From: Dysidea avara
Lineage: Eukaryota > Porifera > Demospongiae > Dictyoceratida > Dysideidae
Direction: 5' to 3'
Assembly: GCF_963678975.1 (NCBI RefSeq)
Contig: NC_089275.1
Location: 27,279,977 to 27,343,976 of the forward strand
Length of the DNA stretch: 64,000 bases
The translations under genes were made by a program, and so were the position numbers. The notes below the pieces were generated by a model. It ran no database searches. It saw only the letters and a program-made list of their open reading frames with translations, and was not told the origin of the DNA. This document shows, piece after piece, positions 1 through 14,300 of the stretch (position 1 is the first letter of the stretch; the number at the start of each line of letters is the position of its first letter).

Positions 1-1089
1 CAATTAGGCAATGCTTATTTGTTTATTATTCTGTGTAGTAGGAAATTCTAGTGAACACAACTCTTCAGTCAGTTACGTTCAGTGGGACTTACCACAAAAT
101 TAATTATAAAGATCGTTTTCACAGTTCAGTAGCATACCATTCCATAGCTATATAATGTGTATAAAGGTCTTCGAGACATGTGTACATTTACTGGTCATGT
201 GAATTGCCAGGAGAATTTAAGAGATTTATTGGAAATTATGTGAAAATATTAGTTATGCTTTGGTCTTTGGGTGGGTAGAAGAAATTGGTATGACTTTAGT
301 AATGTTTGTTAAAGGCAAAGCGAAGGTTGAAAGCTCTTTTAGTATTGTTAAAAAGATCATCTATCAGTATGATATAAGGAAACTCGATATTTTTCGATAA
401 GATACAGTATATTAGGCCAACTGTGCAATTCATTCTAAAAGCAGCAATTAGAAAACTGCAGCTACCAGACTTGCTACTATAAACTGTAAAACACTGTATC
501 TGTTATTTAACCTATTTGTGCTGGTAATGTTTGAGATGATAACAAAGCGCCCAATGTTTGATGTCCAGTAGTCCATAAATTATCATGGCTGTTCACATGA
601 TGCAATGGTAATGTGTGAATATAAGCATTGTCAGAATTTTTGAAAGATTTCTTTATGTACATGGTGTATGGCAGAACCATTGTATGTTTACCTTTGGTAC
701 TCTCCTTATAATTTCTGCTGTAGATGTTAAATATGATTACTGTATTCAAATTCTATATAAGTAAAAAAAAAATTATTTTAATGTTTTTGATGTGCTCATG
801 AACTGTTTAGATAAAAGTGAAAACAGTTTGGTTTTACATTATAAAAGAGTATAGTGTCAAGTGTTGATATATCTATGCAAAAGCATTTCTACTAAAATCT
901 ATTAAGTATTAGTATTACTACATTGTTGAAACTAAATTGTTATGGTAGATCTTTGAGGTGCTATTTTTTGATTGTAGCAGTCAAAATTTAGTACTTTTAG
1001 ATGCTTCCATAGTGCATTAGTTTTAACAGTGTACATGTAGTTACACAAGGATGTAAGACATTCTTTGTACATGAAATACCATTTAACAG
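1..1089. other. Upstream sequence, no exon recognised
   Basis: AT-rich sequence just upstream of the first recognisable receptor exon, presumably intron of the same gene. The short open frames show no protein-like pattern and no splice-flanked GAIN segment. Nothing else is supported. Confidence 0.5.
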
Positions 1090-2358
1090 GATGCCACAAA
1101 TGTGTTGGACAGCCTTTTGGATGAAAGGAATGATGAGTCCTTTGAGCAAATGACAAACAGGGTATGACTGATGCTCTTTTTATTATGTTTGTGTAGTGCA
1201 TACCTGTGTACTTGATGGGTCAGTTGTACAATAATAATTTGGTCCGAACTGTAGTTTAAGGTATGTATATGTTGAAGAATTGAGGGGATCTATGTATTAC
1301 TGAAAAAGTTAAACTTTCAGTACTACAGGAGGCATCGGAGTAGATTCAACAAGCTCAGCAATCACCTCACCATTGCTAGCTTCAATAAAACATCTTTAAA
1401 GCTTTGAAGCTACAGCTACTTAGCACAGTAGAGGATACAGCATGGAGAAAATAGGCAAATGCTCCCCAGTACTTTGACCAGAAAACGAAAAAGCAATGTC
1501 ATACTTTTAACCAAGATACTCTAATAGAGTAGTCAATAACTGTAATAGTACAGTCATTGCAATACCATCATAGCTTTTTATAATTTTTCCTGACTACACT
1601 TGAATCTTGTACTGGGTGTGCCCCCATTGTCAATTATTGAATCCATATGGTAACATGTAACATTATTAATTTTGTTAGATGCAAAAGCACTTCATTTATT
1701 TGCATTTTACATTGAATGCAATGGCATAGCTGCACTGGTGCCGACTGGGGCTTGTGCCCCTCCATCAGCACTGCAGGCCACACCATCAGTAAGTCTTGTA
1801 AATCAAACAATCTGAACTGATGTATCTCACAACTAGCTTTTTATGTAATGATACATGAAGTAAATTTAAAAATTGCTACTGTGTTCTGCCAACTGCATAC
1901 TAATGAATCCTGAGCCTTAAATAACTTGCTTTCCTCTGATCATAAGTATTGTATCATTTTTGTATGTTTACAATTTTTCATATACATAATTAATGTAGAA
2001 TGAATCAGATGCTTCTCCATCCATTGGTGAAAGAATGCTGTCCAATATTGAACGAATTGGCACACTGTTAAGTAGTACACTGGATAGTAATTCTAATGAG
2101 ACTGTCAAAGGTACTCTGGCAGGAAACAACACTGGTTAGTAGAATATGCTTGACATGTTTGTGCAGGAATAATATACTTCTCATATCATGTAGTTATTGA
2201 AGCACAAATCCCAATTGAACAAGATTTAATGGGGAAAAAAGATATAGATTTTCCAACTGATGACTCATCTTCTGTCAGTCCATTTACAAATTTTGGTAAC
2301 AGGGTCCCAAGATATGAACTATCAACTTCTGTCATTTTAGAACAAATGAAAAGTAAAG
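1090..2358 (+). CDS. aGPCR exons 1-3: GAIN domain, helical part
   Basis: Exons 1090-1161 (reads DATNVLDSLLDERND...), 1999-2134 (contains ERMLSNIERIGTLLSS) and 2194-2358 (contains PRYELSTSVILEQMKSK) are joined with phases 0, 1 and 1. Short amphipathic helices with a leucine-rich pattern just upstream of a GPS fit GAIN subdomain A. The reading frame of the third exon stays open past its donor, to 2456. I chose the GT at 2359 because its phase matches the next GAIN exon at 5591. The assignment rests on position and phase more than on sequence motifs. These three exons are the least certain of the gene. Confidence 0.7.
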
Positions 2359-5300
2359 GTATGTATTTATCCACACAAAACAATCAAGCTGCTAAAAAGG
2401 GTGTGGTCTTCAATAGCCAAGGTGAAAAAGTTGTGGTGGTCACCAAGATATCTTAGCTGTTTTTGTGTGCATTTTATCTTTTTGTAAAATATATTTAATC
2501 TAATTTGCTTTGTGGCCTACCCTACTTGGCAGACTGCTACAATGAGAAAAAGGTGTGCTTTGGAGAAGGGACTGGAGCTATTCAAGTTTAAATATTACAT
2601 TTTCTTTCTTCCTGTCAATATATACTCATGGTGTGATGTGCCCACTTTATTGGCTGTACAACCTACTATTATTTGTCTTGATTACAGTATTACACGGTAA
2701 CTAGCAAAAACTCACCAAGGGTGAATCGCTAATATGAAGTATAGTAATCTACCACAACTAGATGAATATACTGTAAAGGAATCTAAATCAAATTGTCCAA
2801 GTCCTCAATGTTTAAGTTGGGAATGGTGCTGTCATCATTACATAAGTGTAGTCACTGAACTTGGCTGAAAAATGAGAACCACCTTTTATGACACACTGTT
2901 TTGGGCAACAGGGGCACAGAGAAGGGTTTTCCAAGGGTTTCAGGAAGCCCTTCTTTTAGACTTAGATTTCTAAGGTTTTAGCAGTACTAGCCAACACAGT
3001 ATGTTTGGCCATAGATAATGTATGCGTTCCTAATGGATTGGAAATGCCCATTAAATTATTTACCTATCCTAGTTACAGTGTGTTAACACATTCAGAAATT
3101 TGTTGAAATGTACTGAGTGGCTGTTTGACTTTCTCTTGCTTGTTTGAAGGCGAGTTTAAAGGTGTGGACATTCCTTTTACATTTCTTATTGTGTTGCGTA
3201 AGTTGTGTACTGAACAAGAACACAGTGTGTCTGTGGACATTGGGAGAAATATTGTTTGTGACAGGTGACAATGGCAGGTACGCATTAACTAATATTTCAG
3301 CAGCGGTATTATTAGCCATCTTCTAGTCACCGCATTTACATAACCAAAGAAATGTGTAATACATTGAAATAGATTTTATGTCACAGTACTGCTGAGCTTG
3401 AGTTAAACAATTGCACAGAGTAGTGCTTGTTTTCTGATATTTTATCACAGAAAAACAGTGAAAATACACAGCAAAACAGTGAATATCTAGCTAACCTAAT
3501 ACACTCAACCTGCTTCAAGTGGTAGCAAAGAAACAATGCCGCACTTTCTCTTTCCGAGGAAATTTGTGCAATTGTTTTGAAACACCATATTTCACCAATT
3601 TCTTACGTTGTTGTTTACTACTCGCCAGTGTCCCTACCCAGTCCAGCCTCCAATTAGTGTAGGTGGTATGGGCCCAGCTGTAAACAACAAGCACTAATTT
3701 GCTGGTTACAAAACAGTGAAATCTTCCACCTGTGTAGGCCATAAAGTTTATGTGCATTGAAACGAGGATGGCCCATCACATCATTATGTAAATAATACAG
3801 GCATTTCCAATCCATGTGTCGTATATTATCTATGGTTTGGCAGCACAAGAATGAATGAGTAACAGCATGCAGTACAGCACAACAGTTGTGACCTGATCTG
3901 CAAGAACCCCACATGTTCACACATTTTTGAGTTTCATTTTATTACATTTTCTATAGCCATAGGAATGGTCAACCAAAGGTTCAGCCCTGGGATTCTTGCA
4001 GATCTGGTCACAATTGATACATAAACTTACATTCATCTCTTGAGGAAGGATCTACTGAGGGTACATACATACTCTTGAAAGATTTTTAATGATTGAGATA
4101 CTGTAGTGGACCGTTCACACATACAGTATATCCAACTATTAACAGATTTGTTAATGTGATAAGGTTGGAAATAATAGGAAGTGTTGCTTTTTGAAGAAAT
4201 AGTTCTAGAGTAGGCATTATAGCATTATAAATGTAGGTGATTCAAAACTGAGTATGGGCTTCTACTGCTAGTCAGCAAATTTTGTTAGTCATAGTTAGAC
4301 CCTTTTTGTGGTGGATTTGGTGGATTTTGGAGGTGTCTAAGTTACTTAGACCCTTTTCATGTTTACTTAGACCCTACTTAGACCCTTTTCATGTTTATTT
4401 TGTACACCTGCACTGGTAGCATTGGCAACGCACCACCACCTGAAAATTAATTTTAAACCCGTAACTGTAACTGTTACGGGTGGAGTAATAGCTTGTTTTT
4501 ACTAATGAACGCTACATTTTACGGGTGGAGTAATGGCTTGTTTTTACTAATGAATGCTACATTTCTCTGTTACAAGCAGCTGTCAACAATGTTAAGGTAC
4601 AACAACTACATAAAGGGTCTAAATAACTTAGACTTCAGACCACAGTGGTCAAAGTAATTTAGTAATCCTCAGGCCCTGTAGTAGCGCCTTCGCTTCACTC
4701 AGGCACCACAACACAGGGCCATCGGGTTACTAAATTACTTAGACCCTTGTGGTCTGAAATCTAACTATTACATAGACCTCCTGTATTTCTTATATTATCC
4801 ACTTGGGTGTACAAGAAACATCCTTAATACTTTTAATTGTACCATAATAAATATTGCTTTGATTACTGTATTTACAAGTCATTCCATTTTTTACTGGACT
4901 CGTGTCTGTATGTGTAGGCCACTAACTGCATAGCTGTGACCTAGCTAGGAAGTTTTGCATAAACTGTCACATATAATTATCTATAAAATCACCTTTAATA
5001 TAGCTATCTGTTGAGTTTTGCACTATTAAAGTCTCTCAGCAGCTGGGGACTGTCAATAACTTCGTGTTTCTGTTGGAAAATCCCCTTTAACTGTGCCCTT
5101 GATTAACTAGTAGGTATAGAGAGTTCAAAAGTAAGAAAAGTTAGGGGCTGAAATTTTTGTTTGCATGGATTTTGAAGTGTAATGGCATGACATGATAAAC
5201 AACATCACCAAGGGAAGACTGGTACAGTGAACACAGTCTACAGCAAGTTTCATGAGTATTCCCTTTCCTGTGGAGTTATGGCTGTTTAATGGAAAAATCT

Positions 5301-8300
5301 GAAAAGAATGAATTGCCACTAAATTATCACCAAAAGATGCACCTTTAAATGTACCACATAAATCAACTTACAGTACTCAAAAACATTTGTGTATGTTTTA
5401 AAGAAAGAATACAGTAAGTAAAATATAGCAATTTAAAATTGTTATACCGACTGCAGTGTAGTTGTCAGCTACAAAATTTTATTGATTTTGATATTAGCAA
5501 ATCATATAAAATAATAATATATGTGTTGCATTAGAATCACTGTGACCTACATATGTACACACTGTAGTCATTTTAACTTTCTGTATGTAGGGGCTAGAAT
5601 TCCAATTATCACTAGTGTTACTCGAAGTTCACGTTTATCTGCTAATAAGGGGTGAGTTGTGACAATGGAAAATGACATTATTGATTTTGGTGCAATTTTC
5701 AACAGGGAAAGGATTGACAGTGTAATAATATCCATTCAAATATCCGATGACCCACAAACTAGGACTGATCTTGGCGATGAACCTGTAACACTGATTTTTG
5801 ACATTGGAATGGTATGTCAAAATTGAATGCTTTGAATGAAATTGTGGACAAGTAATTGTTTACATCGAAATTTTATGAATTAGTATATGTACATTATAAT
5901 ATAACTACTCAATTATTCTAGGCAGAAAATACAACTCGATTCAGACCTCGGTGTGCATTCTTTGACTTTTCCAAGTATGTAAAGAATTGTATGTTTACAT
6001 GTTAATAGTGTTGACATATTGTGTAGTTTGTCTAACCAAAGTGGAAGATTTTCAGTTGATGGTATTGCTGTGATCACCAGGAATAGTACATATGTTCAAT
6101 GTACCTCCAACCACTTGACCAGCTTTGCTGTACTAGTGGATGTATCAGGAGTAAGCTGACCATCAACTTAATTAAAACCACATAAATTCAAATCAACCAA
6201 TCTAAATATCTGGTTGTGTTCTTTTTCTTTGAAAGTTAATTTTTTTTTCTTATGTTACAGTGTATACAAATCACTAAAATTGATCATGTCAATGGCTCCA
6301 GTGTAACCAAAAAGATTATTGTTTACAGTAGTTAGTGTGTAATATTTCTACAGGGTGGCTCTGAATCTCAGGCATTGTCAATTGTCAGTTACATTGGATG
6401 TGCAGTATCTATTGTTTGCCTGATTGTAGCAGTAGTTGCATTCATTGCTCTAAGGTAAACATATTTTGATTCTGTTTAATGGAAGTTTAGTGCTTAATTA
6501 GGAGAAAGGTGTTCAATTTAATACAACACTTTGTCCACCTCAACCTCTCCATTGCTCTACTACTGGGTCTGATAACATTTGTTAGTGGAATTGAAGCTGC
6601 TAGTGAATATGGGGTAAAGAAAACATTAATTTTGTAATATAGTTTATTTATTTTCCCCTTACCGTTATAGGCTAGTTGTCTCATTGTGGCTATCTTACTT
6701 CACTACTTCTTCATGGCTGCATTCAGCTGGATGTTTTGTGAAGGAGTCCTATTGTTTATCATGTTAAAATTTGTATTCTATCGGGGATTTTTCAAGAGGA
6801 GGTTGTTCTTCTTAATACTTGGTTGGGGTAAGCAACATTTGTGTAATTCAGACATAGTAAATGGCTTCTGTATACATTTCATGACATGTAGGACTGCCTG
6901 TTCCAATTGTTATTATATCAGCTGCTGTATCACATGAACAGTATGGTGTAAATGATAGGTCAGCATGTTAATATAACCTATTGATGAATCATTCGTTGCA
7001 CCTATTTTGTAGATGTTGGATATCTGAAGAAAAGGGTGCAATTTGGGCTTTTGTTGGTCCAATGTTATTGATCATAATGGTAACTGGTTATTATTATTAT
7101 ACAGTATGCATAACTGTGATGCACAAATCTTTTTATAGGCTAATTTCTTTTTCTTGATTGTTACTATGCATGAAGTCTTTAAAACTAATCGTGGCAAGTC
7201 ATCAACTGAAAAGATAAATGCACTTAACACTGTAAAGTAAGGAAATCAAATGTAATGCATATTATTATATTTTGAGCCATCCACATTCAGGTCCATAGCT
7301 GGGGGGGGGGGGGGGGGGGTTGGAATAACACCTTCTTGGAAAAAAAAGTCCACTGTTTTAGCAGAAAGGCCTGAATTGTAGTATAAAAGTCCAAATTATT
7401 AGTAGCAAAAGTCAATTAGCTACAGTGTACTAAATACCACTAATAAGAAGCTAAATTAAATGCTCTGAGTAGCTCATTCAGTGCTTGTAATGTAATGCAA
7501 CATTGAGAAACTCTATTAGAGCAGTCAACCACTCTAATAAAACAATCACTCTAATAGAACAGTTACAATTGCATATTGAGATTGTCTAAACTAGAGCTTT
7601 CATTAAACTTTTTGTTGGTGGGCAAGCCCCCATGTAGAGCCCATGAATAGCAGCCATACTTCAACTCCATACAATGTATAAAATTTGTTGTTTAAGACAC
7701 TCTTTGTTCTGTTTTGCACACCATAATATAATCTGCATCATGCCATATAAAAAGGTCCACTATTCTTCAAAAAGAACTTACCCAGATAAAAGTCTGGCAA
7801 CTGCCCTGACATTGAAGTTTGAACCAGCCAATCCATACTGAATTTTTAATCAAACTCTTTTTATACTATTGATCATCATAAACAGTGTTTTAATTTTCAT
7901 TTCTAAACTCTACCTTTATGCTACGGTACAGATTTAATGCAATGTCACACCCGCATGCGGGTGAAAGATACTGCTTATACCACACTCAAATTCCATTAAT
8001 AAAATGCAACATGTATCTATCTTGGGTAGTACTAAGCTCGATCAATCAGCTACAAATTATTAAATATTTTAATGTATAATACTAATAGTTATAAAGATCT
8101 ACTTCTTCTAAATACACATGTACATCACCTTTGGCAGCACTAGTGTTATATATTAGCATAATTTTCTATTAATGCACACTCTCCTCTACTGTTTCTATTA
8201 AATTCAAGCTTGGACAGAGTGATTCACATTCAATTTCATTTAGGCATTTGTGTCTTAGGAGCATTAAAACAAGGTACCTAAGTGTTAGTCATTAGCAATT

Positions 8301-11300
8301 GCATCATTTGTGCTACAAAATTATTAATTAACTGTTGTACACCCTCAAGGGCTTAGTTGTCACCTAAAACCTCACCTAGAACTGCTTTATGAACTAGGGA
8401 CTACCAGAAATTGATGTTATAGACAAGGGTTGTATTGGAAATAAATGGCTACGTGTGGGACTTGCCAATGGTGGAACAAAAATACGAGGGGTTCTGTTGC
8501 AGAACTTACGAGTGGTAAGGTCTGCACGCGTAATTAGTCACTGCCAAGTTTCTACCTTCGACGGTCTCACCCTACAGTGTAATTTTGCATTAAATCTGTA
8601 CCATATATAGTATTTAAATGCAAGTACACCTGTACATGTAATGGATCCTCTCAGTTATCCATATCTAATCAAAAACAGCTAAGCTGTAAAAAAAGGTGCG
8701 GCCCCAAAAAGGCCATGGTGAAAAAAGATGTGAAATCCAAGGTGGCGGCCAAGAAATGGCTGTGATGGTAGATTAATGGTAAAAATTTTAATAACGACAA
8801 TTCAGGTGAATTTGGTCTTAGCACAAAATTCACCTGAATCGTTGTTATTAAAATTTTTACCATTAACCTACCATCACAGCCATTTCTTGGCCGCCACCTT
8901 GGATTTCACATCTTTTTTCACCATGGCCTTTTTGGGGCCGCACCCTTTTTTTACAGTTTAGCTGTTTTTGATTAGATTTCACTTCTTTTTGTGGTTGTAT
9001 ACCCCAAAGCCGGCCATAGGCCGGCTTTAGGGATTTTTTTTTCTTTACCACAGGAAGAAGAAAAGATGAAGTAGATGTTAAATACTTTAAATATTTTATC
9101 AGTAAATGTACAAATTATATATATATATATATATATATAGTACATATATTTATTACAGAACACTCTACACGGTGGTTTCTTTATAACTGAACACTCTACA
9201 AAGTGACTTCTTGTAGCTGATATTTCTACAGGGCGATTTGTTTGTAGCTGAACTCTCTACATGATGGTTTCTTCGCAGCTGAATTCTCTACATGGTGGTT
9301 TCTTTACAACTGAACTCTCTACAACATGGTTTCTTTGCAGCTGAACTCTCTACAAGGTAACTTCTTCTAGCTGATGTCTCTACAGGGTCACTTGTTTGTA
9401 GTTGAACTCTCTACATGATGATTTCTTTGTAGCTGAACTCTCTACAAGGTATCTTCTTCTAGCTGATGTCTCTACAGGGTCACTAGTTTGTAGCTGAACT
9501 CTCTGCATGGTGGTTTCTTTGTAACTGAACTCTCTACAAGGTGACTTCTTCTAGCTGATCTTTCTACAAGGTGATTTGTTTATAGTTGAACTCTCTACAT
9601 GATGGTTTCTTTGCAGCTGAACTCTCTGCAAGGTAACTTCTTTAGTTGATCTCTGCACAGGGTGAATTGTTTGTAGCTGAGCTCTCTACAAGTGACCTCT
9701 TCTAGCTGATCTCTCTACAGAGTGATTTGTTTGTAGCTGAGCTCTCTACAAGTGACCTCTTCTACTGATCTCTCTACAGAGTGATTTGTTTGTAGCTAAA
9801 CTCTCTACAGGTGATTTGTTTGTAGCTGAACTCTCTACATGGTGGTTTCTTTGTAACTGAACTCTCTACAAGGTGACTTCTTCTAGCTGATCTTTCTACA
9901 GGGTGATTTGTTTGTAGCTGAACTCTCTACAAAGAACTTCTTCCAACTGATCTCTGTACAGGGTGTATTGTTTGTAGCTGAACTCTCTACAAGGTAACTT
10001 CTTCTAGCTGATCTCTATACAGAGTGACTTGTTTGTAGCCGAACTCTCTACATGATGGTTTCTTTGTAGCTGAATTCTCTAAAAAGGAACTTCTTCTAGC
10101 TGATCTTTCTACAGGGCGATTTGTTGCAGCTGAATTCTCCACAAGGTAATTTGGTTGCAACTGAACTGTCTACATGGTGATTTCTTGTAGCTGAGCTCTC
10201 TACAAGGTGACTTCTTCTAGCTGAACTCTCTACAGAGTGATCTTTTTGTAGCTGAAACTCTCTACAGGGTGATTTGTTTGCAGCTGAACTCTCTACATGA
10301 TGGATTCTTTGTAGCTGAACTCTCTACAAGGTGACTTCTTCTTGCTGAACTCTCTACAGGGTGAATTGTTTGTAGCTGATCTCTCTACATGATAGTTTCT
10401 TTGTAGTTGAACTCTCTACATGATGGTTTCTTTGTAGCTGAACTCTCTACAAAGTAACTTCTTCTAGCTGATGTCTCTACAGGGTCACTAGTTTGTAGCT
10501 GAACTCTCTGCATCGTGGTTTCTTTGCAACTGAACTCTCTACAAGGTGACTTCTTCTGGCTGATCTTTCTACAAGGTGATTTGTTTATAGTTGAACTCTC
10601 TACATGATGGTTTCTTTGCAGCTGAACTCTCTGCAAGGTAACTTCTTTAGCTGATCTCTGCACAGGGTGAATTGTTTGTAGCTGAGCTCTCTACAAGAGA
10701 CCTCTTCTAGCTGATCTCTCTAGAGAGTGATTTGTTTGTAGCTGAACTCTCTACATGGTGGTTTCTTTGTAATTGAACTCTCTACAAGGTGACTTCTTCT
10801 AGCTGATCTTTCTACAGGGTGATCTGTTTGTAGCTGAACTCTTTACAAAGAACTTCTTCAAACTCATCTCTGTACACGGTGAATTGTTTGTAGCTGAACT
10901 CTTACAAGGTAACTTCTTCTAGCTGATCTCTATACAGAGTGACTTGTTTGTAGCTGAACTTTCTACATGATAGTTTCTTTGTAGCTGAATTCTCTAAAAA
11001 GTAACTTCTTCTAGCTGATCTTTCTAGAGAGTGATTTGTTTGTAGCTGAACTCTCTACATGGTGGTTTCTTTGTAATTGAACTCTCTACAAGGTGACTTC
11101 TTCTAGCTGATCTTTCTACAGGGTGATCTGTTTGTAGCTGAACTCTTTACAAAGAACTTCTTCAAACTCATCTCTGTACACGGTGAATTGTTTGTAGCTG
11201 AACTCTTACAAGGTAACTTCTTCTAGCTGATCTCTATACAGAGTGACTTGTTTGTAGCTGAACTTTCTACATGATAGTTTCTTTGTAGCTGAATTCTCTA

Positions 11301-14300
11301 AAAAGTAACTTCTTCTAGCTGATCTTTCTACAGGGCGATTTGTTTGTAGCTGAATTCTCCACAAGGTAATTTGGTTGCAACTGAACTCTCTACATGGTGA
11401 TTTCTTGTAGCTGAGCTCTCTACAAGGTGACTTCTTCTAGCTGAACTATCTACAGAGTGATCTTTTTGTAGCTGAAACTCTCTACAGGGTGATTTGTTTG
11501 CAGCTGAACTCTCTACATGATGGATTCTTTGTAGTTGAAGTCTCTGCAAGGTAACTTCTTTAGCTGATCTCTCTACAGAGTGATTTGTTTGTAGCTGAGC
11601 TCTCTACAAGTGACCTCTTCTAGCTGATCTCTCTACAGAGTGATTTGTTTGTAGATGAACTCTCTACAGGTGATTTGTTTGTAGCTGAACTCTCTACATG
11701 GTGGTTTCTTTGTAACTGAACTCTCTACAAGGTAACTTCTTCTAACTGATCTTTCTACAGGGCGGTTTGTTTGTAGCTGAATTCTCTACAAGGTGATTTA
11801 TTTGCAGCTGAACTCTCTATTGGGTGAATTCTTCTAGCTGAACTCTCTACAGGGTGATTTTTTTCAACTGAACTCTCTACATGATGGTTTCTTTGTAGCT
11901 GAACTCTCTACAAGGTGACTTCTTCTAGCTGATCTCTCTACAGGGTGATTTGTTTACAGCTGAAATCTCTACATAGTGCATAGTTTCTTTGTAACTGAAC
12001 TCTCTACAAGGTGACTTCTTCCAGCTGATCTCTCTACAGGGTGATTTGTTTCTAGGTGAACTCTCTACAGGGTGACTTGCCTGTAGCTGAATTGTCTATC
12101 AGATTAACTGGTTGTAGCTGAATTCCCTACAGAATAACTTGCAATGTAATATAATTCTTTAATGGAGTAAGTTATAAACGTAGCCGAATGCTCTATTAGG
12201 GTGACTGTTCTATTAGAGTATATCGATCTCGCATTTGCAACACGTAGTTGGCTTTCGAATCATGACTCAGTGGTTTCTAATCCGATTCTTCTGTACTACT
12301 GCAAGGACTTTCTATGATGATTATTCCAGCTACACACTGATTTTCAGCTCCTTGCTCTAAGCGGTTTGCCTGGTAGGCGTGAAAACTAATAGTTTTTTAT
12401 TCATAAAAATCGATTGCGTAATTGTGACACAGGTTGGGTTTTGTGTCATATCTCCATGGTCTTTATCTCGATTCTCTTCAAACCACAAAAAGGCACTCCT
12501 ACGATGGTTACTCCATCTACATATCAATTTTCAACTCATTCCTCCGAGTGGTTTTCCCTGTAGGCGTGACAGACCTTCGACCTTATTTTACGCACATAAT
12601 TGGTCATAACTCCGTGAATGTTCATCGGATTCATACCAAAGTTGGTACTGAGATCCGCCTTAATGAGTTTCAGCCCGATTGGAGCACGCATTCGTGTTTT
12701 ATGGTGGATTTTGCGAAATGTGCGAAATAAAGAAGTAGAAGAAAAAAACGAAGAATTTAAAACTAAATTTTGTTCACTCGTATCTCGGAAATGGCATTAC
12801 CGATTTTCTTCAAATTTGGTATGTAGACTCCCATAACTGGCCGGCACGTGTTTAGCAAATTTGGTTCCAATCGGATAAGGGATCACAGAGCTACATAGGT
12901 GTGAAAATTGCGTTTTCTTTCTTCCTGTTAATATACTCACGGTGTGGCGCGCCGGCTTCTTGGGCCGCACGACACACTATTGTGTGTTTTGATACTATTT
13001 TCATATAAAGAATTCCACTGTAATATCTGAAGTTACCGTATCTGGACCCCCAATATTGGCACACCCTATAAATTGCATATCTGAATGTTAGAAAATGACT
13101 GTTCAATTAGACTGTTTCTTTTTATTACATGTTCAATTAAGAAAATTGAATGAAATTCTGTATGCACTGCAAATTCAGAATTTTGAAGTCTATTGATTTT
13201 ATACCATGGGTGTATTGCATATGCAGGCAATGTGTATTTGACTTTTAATTTTACAGTTGCAATTGCATCAAAATAAAGTCATTATATTTGCTATGTTGAT
13301 GTTACGTTAAATACATGTACTGCACTTCATTCCATATGCATGGGTCAAAAATTTTTTAATCAATTTTACTCTCTTAGGTGAAAAATACTAGGTTAAGTTT
13401 GAGAAACTGCATCAGTAACAGTGATTTGTGGCTTTAATAAATACAATTCATTAATGCTGCAAGTTTAAAATGTAGGGGAGATGCCAGATTATCACCTTGG
13501 GAACTTTCCTAGACTACATAAATTATCTATATAGGGAAAAGTTACCACCTGGTTTGAGAATGTTTTCTGCATTCAACAGTATGATAGTACTGTAAATTAG
13601 GGATCTTGAAGGTTTGGGTTTTTCTGGCCAAAAATATCACCCTAAAACCAGCCTCACAATACCTTCATGGAATATGCATGCTTTAGCAGTATTAATTACA
13701 TGTAGGTATAAAACGAAGCCAAAAGTGCCTTTAGTATGCTCTTATATCGTGCTACAATTATTTATTCTGTGGAATCTTGTATGCATAGATGCCTTCATTA
13801 ACTTGATAGCGGCTAAAGTTATGGGCTTGATTTTTTCACTTTTTGACATTGCTTCAGCCCAACAGGTGCCTTTTTGACATACTGCAATATGTACAATGCA
13901 TGCTTTATATTTATAGACGTATCTGTGTCCTCCTCTAGTGATCTGTGTCCCATTTATCTTTGCTGACAGCATAATGTGTCATAGCACCACATAATGGCTT
14001 CCCTATACATTTGTAGCGGGAATCATCCAATTTTCCCATTGTGAATGGATTGATTGCAGAGGTTCTTCTTGTAGTATTCTTCATTTGTAGTGCTGTGTAA
14101 TGAGGTGAACATACAGTAGCTGAAAACAAAGCATAATAGCCACTTCAGTAACTGATAGATGGGGCATGCGCTTAGATGAAAAAAAATAAGCCTGCATGGT
14201 GCCATTCTTTCTTTAAATGGAGTATGCATGGGATCACCAGTCATAATACATGTAAGTAAACAAACAAGTACAAGTAAAACGTAGGAATTTTAACATCAAT

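Larger units (their letters stand above)
2359..5590 (+). other. 3.2-kb receptor intron with small repeats
   Basis: Lies between the receptor exons ending at 2358 and starting at 5591. It holds a repeat relic near 2596-2695, a 46-bp tandem pair at 4475-4566 and a palindromic repeat at 4607-4765. No other coding exon was found. Confidence 0.6.

Noticed and set aside
2359..2456. Read-through extension of the third receptor exon
   Set aside because: A good donor at 2359 with phase matching the exon at 5591 gives a continuous GAIN domain. The extension has no GAIN-like sequence.
10385..11549. Open frames of 73-92 codons on the minus strand (QLQRNHHVESS-like repeats)
   Set aside because: They follow from the 31-bp minisatellite, shift frame between units and have no start or splice context. 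Not coding.
12379..12836. Three overlapping plus-strand frames of 72-98 codons
   Set aside because: They lie in the tail of the minisatellite element and are not kept in the second copy.
9040..12993. Helitron
   Set aside because: The end hairpin and internal minisatellite are suggestive, but no 5' TC / 3' CTRR ends or Rep/helicase protein was found.
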